A stretch of DNA of 41,647 bases from JAJDIA01 sp031555505 (lineage in GTDB: Bacteria; Bacteroidota; Bacteroidia; Bacteroidales; Tannerellaceae): NCBI GenBank assembly GCA_031555505.1, contig JAVBUH010000018.1, positions 1-41,647 on the forward strand, in the 5' to 3' direction. Both the position numbers and the translations under genes were made by a program. Below the pieces are notes generated by a model, which was given only the letters and a program-made list of their open reading frames with translations, ran no database searches and was not told the origin of the DNA. Of the stretch, positions 14,490-23,150 are shown piece after piece. The stretch's first letter is position 1. The number at the start of each line of letters is the position of its first letter.

Positions 14490-16279
14490 ACAATCTCAAT
14501 TACGGAGTGATAGGCAACTGTAAAACCGCCGCCCTTATTTCGCAAGACGGAAGTATCGACTGGCTCTGCTTCCCTGTATTCGATTCTCCCTCGGTCTTCT
14601 CCCGCTTGCTGGACGAAGACCGTGGCGGCAACTTTTCTTTCACCATTGCAGGCGATTATCATACCTCACAGCACTATTTCCGCGAGACTAACATCCTTTG
14701 TACCCGCTTCACCACCGCAGCGGGCGAGTTTGAAGTTCTTGACTTCATGCCCCGCTACAAAACGCTGGCTAACGAGTATTATATTCCTTCCGAGGTCTAC
14801 CGGTACCTTCGCCCCATCAGTGGCCGCCCGCGCTTGACGATCCATTATGACCCGGTGATGAACTACGGCCGCGAGACCGTGGTACACCGCCAGTTCCCGG
14901 GCTTTATCCGTACGTTTTCCGTAATTGATGGTAACCACAATATCTACCTCTATACCAGTATCCCCTTTGACGATATTCTCGACCACCGGGAGATCATCCT
15001 CGAGAAAGATGAGTTCTTCCTGCTTTCCTACAACCAGAAGCTCGCCCAGATCGATATCAATCGCGCCTATCTTGAATACCAGCGCACCAAGGTGTACTGG
15101 CTCAACTGGAATAACCGATCGCGCAAGTTCGCCCGTTACAACGACGTTATCGCACGCAGTCTTCTCGCCCTTAAGCTTATGTACTATGAGCCCTCCGGCG
15201 CTATCATGGCTGCCCTCACTACCAGCCTTCCCGAAACCATTGGCGAGGTGCGCAACTGGGACTACCGTTTCTGCTGGATACGGGATGCGTCCATGTCTAT
15301 CGAAACCCTTATCCAACTCGGCCACCAGTCTACTGCCAAAGGTTTTATGAGTTTCGTCAAGAATATCCTCAAGTCTAAAGCCGACTCTCTCCAGATCATG
15401 TACGGTATCGACGGCAACCGTATCCTGAAGGAAGAGATCTTGCCTCATCTCTCCGGCTACGCACACTCCCAGCCAGTCCGCATCGGCAATGCCGCTTATC
15501 AACAGAAGCAAAACGATTCCTTCGGCTACCTCATGGATCTCATTCATAGTTACTATTTCCGCTTCCCCGGTACGTTGGGCGAGCTGGAAGAGATGTGGGA
15601 GATTGTCAAATCCATCGTCCGTACCGTCTACACCGTATGGCGTAATCCCGACCAAAGTATCTGGGAATTCCGTAACAGCGAGAAGCACTTCGTCTTCTCC
15701 AAAGTCATGTGCTGGGTAGCCTTGAACCGCGCAGTCGCCATCGCCCGTTCGCTCAACCAGGCCGACTACATCGCCCCCTGGGAGCAGGAAGCCGACCTTA
15801 TCCGCAAAGATATCCTCCTCAACGGCTGGAACTCCGACCTCCAAAGTTTCACCCAGGCTTACGACAACACCCACATGGATTCGTCGCTCCTGCTGATGGA
15901 GCAATATGGTTTCATCGACCCGCTCGATCCGCGTTATATCAGCACCGTGCGCCGTATCCAGGCGGAACTTTTCCACAACGGACTCATGTACCGCTACAAA
16001 ACGGGCGACGACTTCGGCCTTCCTTCGTCTGCCTTCACTATCTGCACCTTCTGGCTTGTCCGTGCGCTCTATATGATTGGTGACACTGATCAGGCCCGGC
16101 AGATCTTCGACCACCTGCTCACCTATTCCAACCACCTCGGCCTTTACAGTGAAGACCTCGACTTCGAGACCAAACGCATGCTCGGCAACTTTCCCCAGGC
16201 TTATTCCCACCTGGCGCTGATTGACACGGCGCTGTTGTTCGCCGAGGAAAGGGGAACGTTTCGTTTTATAAAGCCGTAA
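14486..16279 (+). CDS. Glycoside hydrolase family 15 protein (glucoamylase/trehalase-like)
   Basis: 597 aa, no signal peptide. N-terminal beta-sandwich (YGVIGNCKTAALISQDGSIDWLC is the diagnostic start) followed by the (alpha/alpha)6 barrel: RNWDYRFCWIRDASM near 258-272, and EEILPHLSGYAHSQPVRIGN, which contains the expected catalytic acid. The second catalytic Glu of GH15, usually in an E-G/T-A-F-x-x-C-x-F-W segment, is replaced by SSAFTICTFW here. Translational coupling to the trehalose synthase/phosphatase suggests a role in trehalose or alpha-glucan turnover; some GH15 proteins are trehalases. Activity uncertain because of the Ser replacement. Confidence 0.82.
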   Translation: MNNLNYGVIGNCKTAALISQDGSIDWLCFPVFDSPSVFSRLLDEDRGGNFSFTIAGDYHTSQHYFRETNILCTRFTTAAGEFEVLDFMPRYKTLANEYYIPSEVYRYLRPISGRPRLTIHYDPVMNYGRETVVHRQFPGFIRTFSVIDGNHNIYLYTSIPFDDILDHREIILEKDEFFLLSYNQKLAQIDINRAYLEYQRTKVYWLNWNNRSRKFARYNDVIARSLLALKLMYYEPSGAIMAALTTSLPETIGEVRNWDYRFCWIRDASMSIETLIQLGHQSTAKGFMSFVKNILKSKADSLQIMYGIDGNRILKEEILPHLSGYAHSQPVRIGNAAYQQKQNDSFGYLMDLIHSYYFRFPGTLGELEEMWEIVKSIVRTVYTVWRNPDQSIWEFRNSEKHFVFSKVMCWVALNRAVAIARSLNQADYIAPWEQEADLIRKDILLNGWNSDLQSFTQAYDNTHMDSSLLLMEQYGFIDPLDPRYISTVRRIQAELFHNGLMYRYKTGDDFGLPSSAFTICTFWLVRALYMIGDTDQARQIFDHLLTYSNHLGLYSEDLDFETKRMLGNFPQAYSHLALIDTALLFAEERGTFRFIKP

Positions 16280-16321
16280 GCGAAGGATGACAAAAGTTGG
16301 GAAAAGAGACGGAAGGGTATA

Positions 16322-16343
16322 GGCACACACAAGGCACACACAA
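16322..16343 (+). repeat. Two 11-bp tandem units GGCACACACAA
   Basis: Perfect duplication just after the GH15 gene and before the MscS remnant. Possible trace of slippage; nothing more can be said. Confidence 0.6.
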
Positions 16344-16398
16344 GGATGGTTATAAGCAGTGTGGAAAATCAATACGTTAGGGTGGTTTAGATATACAG

Positions 16399-16575
16399 GG
16401 CGACTTTATCGATCTTTGTGGCGGTAATATAGAGGAAGAAATCACCAGCGGTGACGCTTTTGCCATGAAATGCTATCTTCTGAAATCCATCAAAGAACGC
16501 TTCGACCGCGAAAACATCGAGATCCCGTTCCCCTACACCAATGTCATCCTGAAAAAAGAAACAGAAGGAAACTAA
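16399..16575 (+). pseudogene. Mechanosensitive channel (MscS family) remnant
   Basis: A 58-codon frame ending at TAA 16573-16575, closed upstream by a TAG. It reads GDFIDLCGGNIEEEI, which matches the first beta strands of the MscS soluble domain, then jumps to SGDAFAMKCYLLKSIKERFD and ENIEIPFPYTNVIL, the extreme C-terminus of MscS. Membrane segments and most of the middle are gone. No start codon. Confidence 0.7.
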
Positions 16576-16652
16576 TCTTAAACATTTATCTTCTCCCTTC
16601 TGTTTTCTTACTACAACGGGAAATAAGCCTGTTGTAACTAAATGACATATAT

Positions 16653-17651
16653 ATGAAGACTCGTATTGCGTTTTTTGACGCTAAACCGTATGATAAAGCG
16701 TCATTTGATATGCACAACACCGATTTCGGATTCGATATGCTGTATTACGAAGGACAACTGAATAAAGACAGCGCCATCCTGGCCAAAGGTGCACAGGTTG
16801 TTTGTGCCTTTGTAAGTGATATTATCGATGCGGAAGTGATCGATATGCTGGCAAGCAACGGAATCAAACTGATTGCCCTCAGAAGCGCCGGTTTTAACAA
16901 TGTAGACCTGCGGGCAGCCGAAGGACGTATCCACATTGTACGTGTCCCGGCTTATTCGCCTTACGCCGTGGCAGAACATACGTTGGCATTGATGCTGGCA
17001 CTGAATCGTAAGGTATACAAAGCCCACTCACGTACGCGTGACGGTAACTTCTCCTTGAATGGTTTGATGGGATTTGATATGTACGGCAAGACAGCAGGCA
17101 TTATCGGAACAGGTAAGATCGCCCGGATACTGATCAAAACCCTCCGCGCAATGGGTATGAACGTGCTGGCATACGATCTGTATCCGGATACCGCATTTGC
17201 GGCTACCTACGGAATAGAATACACCACCCTGGATGAGCTTTACGCACGCTCGGATATCATTTCCCTGCACTGTCCGCTTACCCGGGAGACGGAACACATG
17301 ATCAACCATACATCCATCGACACGATGAAAGACGGAGTAATGATCATCAATACCGGACGTGGTAAACTGATCGATTCGCAAGCCCTTATCGAAGGTCTCA
17401 AAGCTAAAAAGATCGGTTATGCCGGACTGGATGTCTATGAAGAAGAAGGCGACTATTTCTATGAAGACCTTTCAGACTATGTAATCGATGATGACGTCCT
17501 GGCCCGGTTGCTTTCGTTCAATAATGTGATCATAACCTCCCACCAGGCCTTCTTCACCAAGGAAGCATTGGCGAACATAGCACAAACAACCCTGGAAAAC
17601 ATCAAAGACTTTGCAGAAGGAAAACCATTGGTGAACGAGGTCAAGGGGTAA
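16653..17651 (+). CDS. ldhA: D-lactate dehydrogenase (2-hydroxyacid dehydrogenase family)
   Basis: 332 aa, the standard length. Rossmann NAD-binding loop GIIGTGKIAR at about 149-158; catalytic Arg in RSAGFNNVDL (about 77), Glu in the YEEEGDYFYED segment and His in TSHQAFFT (near 297). The YEEEGDYFYED insertion is characteristic of the fermentative D-LDH subgroup. Reduces pyruvate to D-lactate with NADH in the cytoplasm, regenerating NAD+ during fermentation. Monocistronic by spacing. Confidence 0.92.
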   Translation: MKTRIAFFDAKPYDKASFDMHNTDFGFDMLYYEGQLNKDSAILAKGAQVVCAFVSDIIDAEVIDMLASNGIKLIALRSAGFNNVDLRAAEGRIHIVRVPAYSPYAVAEHTLALMLALNRKVYKAHSRTRDGNFSLNGLMGFDMYGKTAGIIGTGKIARILIKTLRAMGMNVLAYDLYPDTAFAATYGIEYTTLDELYARSDIISLHCPLTRETEHMINHTSIDTMKDGVMIINTGRGKLIDSQALIEGLKAKKIGYAGLDVYEEEGDYFYEDLSDYVIDDDVLARLLSFNNVIITSHQAFFTKEALANIAQTTLENIKDFAEGKPLVNEVKG

Positions 17652-17752
17652 TTGAAAAAGACCAGGTACTTTTTCATCCAACTGGAGCGCCGAATTACAG
17701 CGGTAAGCGAACAAAAACAATTATATTTATTCCCCAATCAACAATAAAACAA

Positions 17753-18646
17753 ATGAAAACAGCGATTACCATCCACACCACCGTCAACGCATCCATCAGC
17801 ACGGTGTGGAAGAAGTATACCACCCCGTCCGACATCACCCAGTGGTACAACGCCAGCGAAGACTGGCACACTCCCTCCGCCCGTAACGACCTCAGGGTAG
17901 GAGGCCACTTCAACTACCGCATGGAAGCAAAAGACAAGTCCTACGGATTCGACTTTGGCGGCGTTTATACACAGATCATTCCCTACGCACGTATCGACTA
18001 CACGCTGGATGACGGTCGGCAGGTTACCAATACTTTCTCGTCGGCAGCCAACGGCATCACCGTCACCATCACTTTCGAAACCGAAAAGACCAACACCGAG
18101 GAGCAGCAGCGCCAAGGCTGGCAGTCGATCCTCTACAATTTCGGTAAGTACGTCGAAAGCAAGATCCCGGGGGCGACCTCGCACCCCATCGTCCCCTGCC
18201 TCTGGTTCAACGACCAGGCCGAAGAAGCTGTCAGGTTCTACAGTTCGATCTTCAAAGACTCCGAGATACTGGACACCCTCTATTACAACAATGCCGGGCG
18301 CGATATCCATGGCCACGAAGCCGGCGCCGTCCTCACCATTGACTTCCGCCTCAACGGCCAACGGCTGACCGCCCTTAATGGAGGCCCCGAATTCCAATTC
18401 AACGAAGCCCTTTCGTTAGAAATCCGGTGCGACACCCAGGCTGAAATAGACTATTACTGGGATCACCTCACCGACGGCGGCGAAGAAGGCCCCTGTGGCT
18501 GGCTGAAAGACAAGTTTGGCGTCTCCTGGCAAGTATCCCCCGCCATCCTCATTGACCTCCTCAAAGACCCGTCGCGTGCCGAACGCGTCATGACAGTCTA
18601 TCTCCAAATGAAAAAAGTGAATATCAATGCCCTCCTGCAGGCGTAA
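17753..18646 (+). CDS. SRPBCC (AHSA1)-VOC (PhnB-like) fusion protein
   Basis: 297 aa. Residues 1 to about 138 form an AHSA1/START-like ligand-binding domain (VNASISTVWKKYTTPSDITQWYNAS; GGHFNYRMEAKD). Residues about 144-297 form a PhnB/3-demethylubiquinone-methyltransferase-like VOC domain (IVPCLWFNDQAEEAVRFYSS, then LNGGPEFQFNEALSL and the GPCGWLKDKFGVSWQV end). The two domains are usually separate proteins, sometimes neighbours. Cytosolic; ligand unknown. A -7-like TATATTTA precedes the ATG by about 25 bp. Confidence 0.85.
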   Translation: MKTAITIHTTVNASISTVWKKYTTPSDITQWYNASEDWHTPSARNDLRVGGHFNYRMEAKDKSYGFDFGGVYTQIIPYARIDYTLDDGRQVTNTFSSAANGITVTITFETEKTNTEEQQRQGWQSILYNFGKYVESKIPGATSHPIVPCLWFNDQAEEAVRFYSSIFKDSEILDTLYYNNAGRDIHGHEAGAVLTIDFRLNGQRLTALNGGPEFQFNEALSLEIRCDTQAEIDYYWDHLTDGGEEGPCGWLKDKFGVSWQVSPAILIDLLKDPSRAERVMTVYLQMKKVNINALLQA

Positions 18647-18650
18647 AAGA

Positions 18651-19136
18651 TTACCCAAAGAACGGATAGTCCCTGATCGTCGTGCATTCCTTATCGAGCA
18701 AAGCGGATTCTTCAGCTGTCAGGGATTGTGACAGGAGTTTGTCGATATGATCGACAAAGAAGGTAAAGTTCTTGAAATTGCCGGGCGGGATCAGTACATC
18801 CGAACCCATCGCAAGAGAGAAGCGCAGGGTGGCCATCGCGAGGGCCATGTCCCGGTCGGTATCTACAGGCTTGCACCATGATTTGGGGAAGCCGGACTGT
18901 TGGCGTTCGGTGTCGTCTTTCCAATGGCGGTGGGTGAGGGATTTGATGGCGATGATACCCAGGTTGCGTATCCGTCCCTCTTCTTTGGCTTTGACAATCA
19001 TTTCCATCACGCCACCGGTCGTCCAGCCCGTGTGTAATGAACCATGCATAATCAGCGCATTGCCGATCGGGTTGACCAACGGGAAAAGCGCTACCAACGA
19101 CGATACGAACGTGTATAGTACAGATTCTACCGTCAT
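18651..19136 (-). pseudogene. Chimeric ORF: MarC-like N-terminus joined to aldo/keto reductase C-terminus
   Basis: 161 aa. The first ~30 residues (MTVESVLYTFVSSLVALFPL, then VNPIGNALI) look like the first membrane helix of a MarC/UPF0056 protein. From HGSLHTGWTTGG onward it is an aldo/keto reductase: EMIVKAKEEGRIRNLG, then IAIKSLTHRHW, and the C-terminal VLIPPGNFKNFTF. The catalytic Asp/Tyr/Lys part of the barrel is absent, and another block between RIRNLG and IAIKSL is missing too. An in-frame deletion joining two genes is the simplest explanation. Starts 3 bp after the nfo stop and was probably cotranscribed with it. Confidence 0.7.
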
Positions 19137-19139
19137 GGT

Positions 19140-19976
19140 TTAATCGCTGTGATACAGTCCTTTCAGCAAGGCTATTTCCCGAGCATACCCCGGCAACTCG
19201 TTCGGTGTTTCCAGATAGAATGGCAGATGGCAGAGCTTCGGGTGGTTGATCACCTTCTCGAAGGTAGCCAATCCGAGCGAACCGTTGCCGATTGTCTCGT
19301 GCCTGTCTTTATGGCTTTGGAAGGGATTCTTGCTATCGTTGAGGTGGATGGCGCGTAAGCGTCCCAGTCCGATCACGCGGTCGAATTCAACCAGTACACC
19401 GTCCAGGTCGTTCACTATATCATATTCTGCGTCGTATACATGGCAGGTATCTAGGCAGACGCCTATTTTCTCTTTTAAATGCACTCCGTCAATGATCCGG
19501 CGCAGTTCCTCAAAGGTTCTCCCGATCTCGCTTCCTTTCCCCGCCATTGTTTCGAGCAGTACGGTGGTGGTCATTTCCGGCCTCAGTATCCCGTTCAATG
19601 CTTCCACGATATATGCGATACCAACGTCCACACCCTGCTGCACATGGCTCCCCGGGTGGAAGTTGTACATATTCCCCGGCACATATTCCATCCGCACCAA
19701 ATCGTCGGCCAGCATCTCACGTGCAAACCGCCGGATACCTTCATCTGCCGAACATATATTTAGTGTATAGGGGGCATGTGCCAGTAGTACAGCAAAATCA
19801 TGCTCCCGCGCCAGTTTGAGAAAAGCCGCCACATCCCGTTCATCAATCGCCTTCGCACTCCCCCCGCGTGGATTACGTGTGAAAAACTGAAATGTATTCG
19901 CTCCGATCGAAAGCGCATCTTTCCCCATACCGAGGAAACCGTTTGCTGTAGATAAATGGCAACCTATCTTAAACAT
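19140..19976 (-). CDS. nfo: Endonuclease IV (AP endonuclease)
   Basis: 278 aa from ATG 19976; the frame is open upstream but MFKIGCHLSTANGF is the family N-terminus. Zinc and active-site motifs are present: HAPYTLNI, MYNFHPGSH, VLLETMAGKG, CLDTCHVYDAEYD, HLNDSKN, DRHETIGNG, and FYLETPN at the end. Cleaves the phosphodiester 5' to abasic sites in base-excision repair, cytoplasmic, with three zinc ions. The promoter region upstream is repeat-rich (see 20236-20275). Confidence 0.92.
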   Translation of the reverse strand: MFKIGCHLSTANGFLGMGKDALSIGANTFQFFTRNPRGGSAKAIDERDVAAFLKLAREHDFAVLLAHAPYTLNICSADEGIRRFAREMLADDLVRMEYVPGNMYNFHPGSHVQQGVDVGIAYIVEALNGILRPEMTTTVLLETMAGKGSEIGRTFEELRRIIDGVHLKEKIGVCLDTCHVYDAEYDIVNDLDGVLVEFDRVIGLGRLRAIHLNDSKNPFQSHKDRHETIGNGSLGLATFEKVINHPKLCHLPFYLETPNELPGYAREIALLKGLYHSD

Positions 19977-20353
19977 AACTTCTTCTTTTATTAAATGAAT
20001 CACAGATACATCTATATAACAACCTACAGTTCCGGTTTGCTGTTGGACTGGTCTTGAATCCGGTGACACCAGCCACCGGACTCTACTCACATCATACCCC
20101 GAATTACGGGCACTGCTCACTTCATTTCCTCAAAAAAGCAGCTTGTAATCCCGCAATCGCCACAAAAAAGATAATAACGATCCAAAACGATCGTCATAAT
20201 GTTCGTTTACAAACATTATTATCTTCGTTTTGGAACATTATGGTCTTTTTTTTCGAAGATCATGGTCTTTTTTTCAGGAGGCCTGTACCAGGACGAATAG
20301 TTACATAAGTACCTCTTCCTGATTCTGAACCGTGCATACGAACTACGGGACAT
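19977..20353. other. 377-bp gap with short repeats
   Basis: No credible gene. Holds ATGGTC followed by a T-run and C twice (20240-20254 and 20262-20275) and the inverted pair ATCTTCG/CGAAGAT (20221-20227 and 20254-20260). It is the upstream region of nfo. Confidence 0.5.
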
Positions 20354-20602
20354 CTACGTCCTTGAGCCGAACATCAGCGAGACGATCCATAGCAACAGGA
20401 TAGCTCCAACGGTAGCTGAGATAAGGCTGCCGATTAAACCGTTGGCAGCGATGCCCATCATTCCAAAAAGCCATCCCCCCAATACTCCGCCGATAATACC
20501 GATCACGAGGTTGAGTAGGATTCCTGAACCATGTCCCTTTGTGATTTTGCCTGCAAGGAAGCCTGCAATGATACCGATGATAATAAACCAAATGAAGTTC
20601 AT
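20354..20602 (-). CDS. GlsB/YeaQ/YmgE family membrane protein
   Basis: 82 aa from ATG 20602 (MNFIWFIIIGIIAGFLAGKI). Three hydrophobic helices with glycine-rich turns (GHGSGILLNLVIGIIGGVLGG) are typical of transglycosylase-associated proteins. Small inner-membrane protein linked to general or envelope stress in other bacteria; the mechanism is not known. The frame extends upstream to 20692 but those residues do not fit the family. Confidence 0.85.
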   Translation of the reverse strand: MNFIWFIIIGIIAGFLAGKITKGHGSGILLNLVIGIIGGVLGGWLFGMMGIAANGLIGSLISATVGAILLLWIVSLMFGSRT

Positions 20603-20834
20603 AATGTGCTGTTTTATGGTTAGTATACATATATAAGAACATACGGATGAACTCATTTGTTTATAACCCGCGCACAGAGGAGATATACGCAATTGAAAAA
20701 TCCTTATCGGCTAAGCGTTTATCTGAGATCCCCTCGATGGGTTCAAGCCGCGATCTTGCACGAAGTGTTGAAAAAGTGCTTTCGTAGCTTTGATAAGCCC
20801 GTTTGTCTGAAAACAAGACACTGAAGCCGGATGG

Positions 20835-21782
20835 TTACAACGGATATTCTTCGAATGCGTATAAAACAGTCGATAAGTAACGCTCGCCGGAGTCTGGAAG
20901 GATAACGACTATGTTTTTGCCTTTGTTCACAGGCAATTTAGCCAGTTGAGCGGCAGCATAAACGGCAGCTCCGGAGGATATCCCCACCAGCAGCCCTTCT
21001 TCACGAGCCAGTTCACGGGCAGTGCGGATTGCATCGTCGTTGGCTACCGGGAAGATTTCGTCGGCTATTCCCGGATTGTATGTCTTAGGGATGAAGCCTG
21101 CGCCGATGCCCTGGATTTTATGCGGGCCGGGTTTACCGCCGGATAGGACAGGGGAGTCTTGTGGCTCTACGGCTACGACTTTGATATCCGGGTTCCGCTG
21201 TTTGAATACCTCGCCTACACCACTCAGGGTTCCTCCAGTGCCTACACCCGAGACAAAGATGTCGATATCGCCTTCCATATCGTTCCATATCTCAGCAGCA
21301 GTTGTTCTCTTATGCGCTTCGGGATTGGCCCTGTTCTCGAATTGTTGGAGGATGACGGCCTTTGGGTTTTCTTTCTTCAGTTCTTCTGCTTTCGCAATTG
21401 CACCCTTCATCCCTTCCGGCCCCGGGGTGAGCACGATGTTTGCGCCGAGCGCTTTCAGTAGGTTGCGGCGTTCGATACTCATGGTTTCGGGCATGGTGAG
21501 TGTCAATTTATAGCCTTTGGATGCACTGACAAATGCCAGTCCGATACCGGTGTTGCCGCTGGTGGGTTCAATCAGTTCGTTACCAGGCGCCAGGAGGCCT
21601 TTGGCTTCGGCATCTTCGATCATCGCCAATGCGATTCTGTCTTTTACACTTGAGGCCGGGTTGAAATACTCCAGTTTTCCGATCACTGTTGCTTCCAATC
21701 CGTGGATATGACTATACCTGGATAATTCCAGCAGGGGGGTATTCCCTATAAGGTCTGTCAATTTGGATGCTACTTTTTTCAT
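20835..21782 (-). CDS. cysK: Cysteine synthase A (O-acetylserine sulfhydrylase)
   Basis: 315 aa from ATG 21782 (MKKVASKLTDLIGNTPLLEL). PLP-binding Lys lies in NPASSVKDRIA (about 40-50), the substrate loop in EPTSGNTGIGLA, and the phosphate loop in GVGTGGTLSG. Fold-type II PLP enzyme that makes cysteine from O-acetylserine and sulfide in the cytoplasm. Single gene with a long, structured upstream region (see 21873-21960). Confidence 0.94.
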   Translation of the reverse strand: MKKVASKLTDLIGNTPLLELSRYSHIHGLEATVIGKLEYFNPASSVKDRIALAMIEDAEAKGLLAPGNELIEPTSGNTGIGLAFVSASKGYKLTLTMPETMSIERRNLLKALGANIVLTPGPEGMKGAIAKAEELKKENPKAVILQQFENRANPEAHKRTTAAEIWNDMEGDIDIFVSGVGTGGTLSGVGEVFKQRNPDIKVVAVEPQDSPVLSGGKPGPHKIQGIGAGFIPKTYNPGIADEIFPVANDDAIRTARELAREEGLLVGISSGAAVYAAAQLAKLPVNKGKNIVVILPDSGERYLSTVLYAFEEYPL

Positions 21783-21872
21783 AAAGCTCTTATTTAATAT
21801 GTACACAAAGTAATAACAGAAAGAGGGGAAAGATAATACCATTATCAGGGTATAATTATTCAGAATTATAAT

Positions 21873-21960
21873 TTGTTCACATTTGTATGCATAAGAACAG
21901 GATATAGTTTCCTCTTGAAAAGCAGTTAGCTGGAGGAAACCGCGAACCGGGTGTGAACAA
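21873..21960. repeat. Nested inverted repeats upstream of cysK
   Basis: TTGTTCACA (21873-21881) pairs with TGTGAACAA (21952-21960); inside, GTTTCCTC pairs with GAGGAAAC (about 21907-21914 and 21933-21940). Both pairs are perfect. They lie in the leader or promoter region of cysK on the minus strand. Confidence 0.6.
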
Positions 21961-21967
21961 TGTGAAA

Positions 21968-22007
21968 AGAGGCTGTGTGCAAATGGTGGATTATTGACAC
22001 AGCCTCT
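21968..22007 (-). terminator. Intrinsic terminator after pdxA
   Basis: Perfect 11-bp stem AGAGGCTGTGT/ACACAGCCTCT with an 18-nt loop; on the minus strand it is followed by TTTTC. Ends the rlmN-DUF4837-pdxA unit. Confidence 0.8.
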
Positions 22008-22027
22008 TTATTATACGTTGAGAGGGA

Positions 22028-23134
22028 TTATAGCGTATCAGCTTCTTCTTTCGTTAAATCCAGTTTTTCATTGTCGCCGCCTTTGTCGAAGTACTGCTTG
22101 CGCAACGGATTGGCAGTTGCTTCTTTATACCGCAATCGATTACGATAAACATCCAAGGCAGTGTATACAGCTTGCCGGAAAGATTCTTCGGAAGCAATGT
22201 TTTGTCCGGCGATGTCATAGGCCGTGCCATGTGCCGGCGATGTGCGGACGATAGGCAATCCAGCTGTGTAATTTACGCCGTCTTCCATTGCCAGCGCCTT
22301 GAAAGGAGCTAATCCCTGGTCGTGGTACATAGCCAGCACTCCGTCGAATTTATCGTGCATCTGCGAACCGAAGAAACCGTCAGCAGGGTAAGGGCCAAAG
22401 GACATAACGCCTCTTTTCTCAGCGTCCTGCATGGCGGGGACAATGATCGTTTCTTCTTCCGGACCTAACAAACCGTTATCTCCGGCGTGCGGATTCAGGG
22501 ATAGGACGGCTATTCGCGGGCGAACGATGGAAAAGTCCTGCTTTAGTGACCGGTTGAATGTATAGAGTTTGTCGGCAATATCTTTGGAGCTGATAGCGGA
22601 AGCCACTTGTGAAAGAGGTATATGCCCTGTTACAAGGGCTATGCGCATCCGGTCGTTCATCAGGATCATCAACCCTTTTCTGCCATTTTCAGCGAGACGT
22701 TCTTCGAGGTATTCGGTGTGTCCGGGGAAGTGAAAGCTTTCGTTTTGGATGGTCTGCTTATTGATAGGAGCGGTTACCAGTACATCGATTACACCCCGCT
22801 TCAGGTCGGCTACAGCTTTTTCCAGTGCTTTGAAGGCGGCTTCTCCGGCAATAGGAGAGGGCTTACCTGTTTCCACCTTGGTTTCGTCATCTACACAGTT
22901 GATGATATTGACGCGGTTGAGACCCGCATCTTCTGCTTTTACAATACTATTCATCGTCATGGAAGGCAACTCCAATTGTTTCCGGTAAAACGCTGCTATT
23001 TTAGATGAACCGTAGATGACTGGGATGCAAAGTTCGGTCATCCGGCTATCTGAAAAGGTTTTCAGGATGACTTCATAGCCAATGCCGTTAATGTCTCCGT
23101 GGGTGATACCCACTTTTATCAATCGTTCTTCCAT
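22028..23134 (-). CDS. pdxA: 4-hydroxythreonine-4-phosphate dehydrogenase
   Basis: 368 aa. Starts with ITHGDINGIGYE (family GDPxGIGPE region, in the Bacteroidota form). Metal-binding histidines are in FPGHTEYL, YHDQGLAPFKAL and TSPAHGTAYDIAG. NAD-dependent oxidation of 4-phosphohydroxy-threonine in the DXP-dependent pyridoxal-phosphate pathway. Follows the DUF4837 gene by 16 bp; last gene before a terminator. Confidence 0.92.
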   Translation of the reverse strand: MEERLIKVGITHGDINGIGYEVILKTFSDSRMTELCIPVIYGSSKIAAFYRKQLELPSMTMNSIVKAEDAGLNRVNIINCVDDETKVETGKPSPIAGEAAFKALEKAVADLKRGVIDVLVTAPINKQTIQNESFHFPGHTEYLEERLAENGRKGLMILMNDRMRIALVTGHIPLSQVASAISSKDIADKLYTFNRSLKQDFSIVRPRIAVLSLNPHAGDNGLLGPEEETIIVPAMQDAEKRGVMSFGPYPADGFFGSQMHDKFDGVLAMYHDQGLAPFKALAMEDGVNYTAGLPIVRTSPAHGTAYDIAGQNIASEESFRQAVYTALDVYRNRLRYKEATANPLRKQYFDKGGDNEKLDLTKEEADTL

Positions 23135-23150
23135 GTATATAGGATATAGT

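Noticed and set aside
14666..16372. 568-codon open frame antisense to the GH15 gene
   Set aside because: No recognisable motif; it arises from codon bias in a GC-rich gene with clear GH15 signatures on the other strand.
20700..20830. Possible tRNA in the gap between cysK and the GlsB-type gene (GGGTTCAAGCC segment)
   Set aside because: No acceptor or anticodon stems pair around it.
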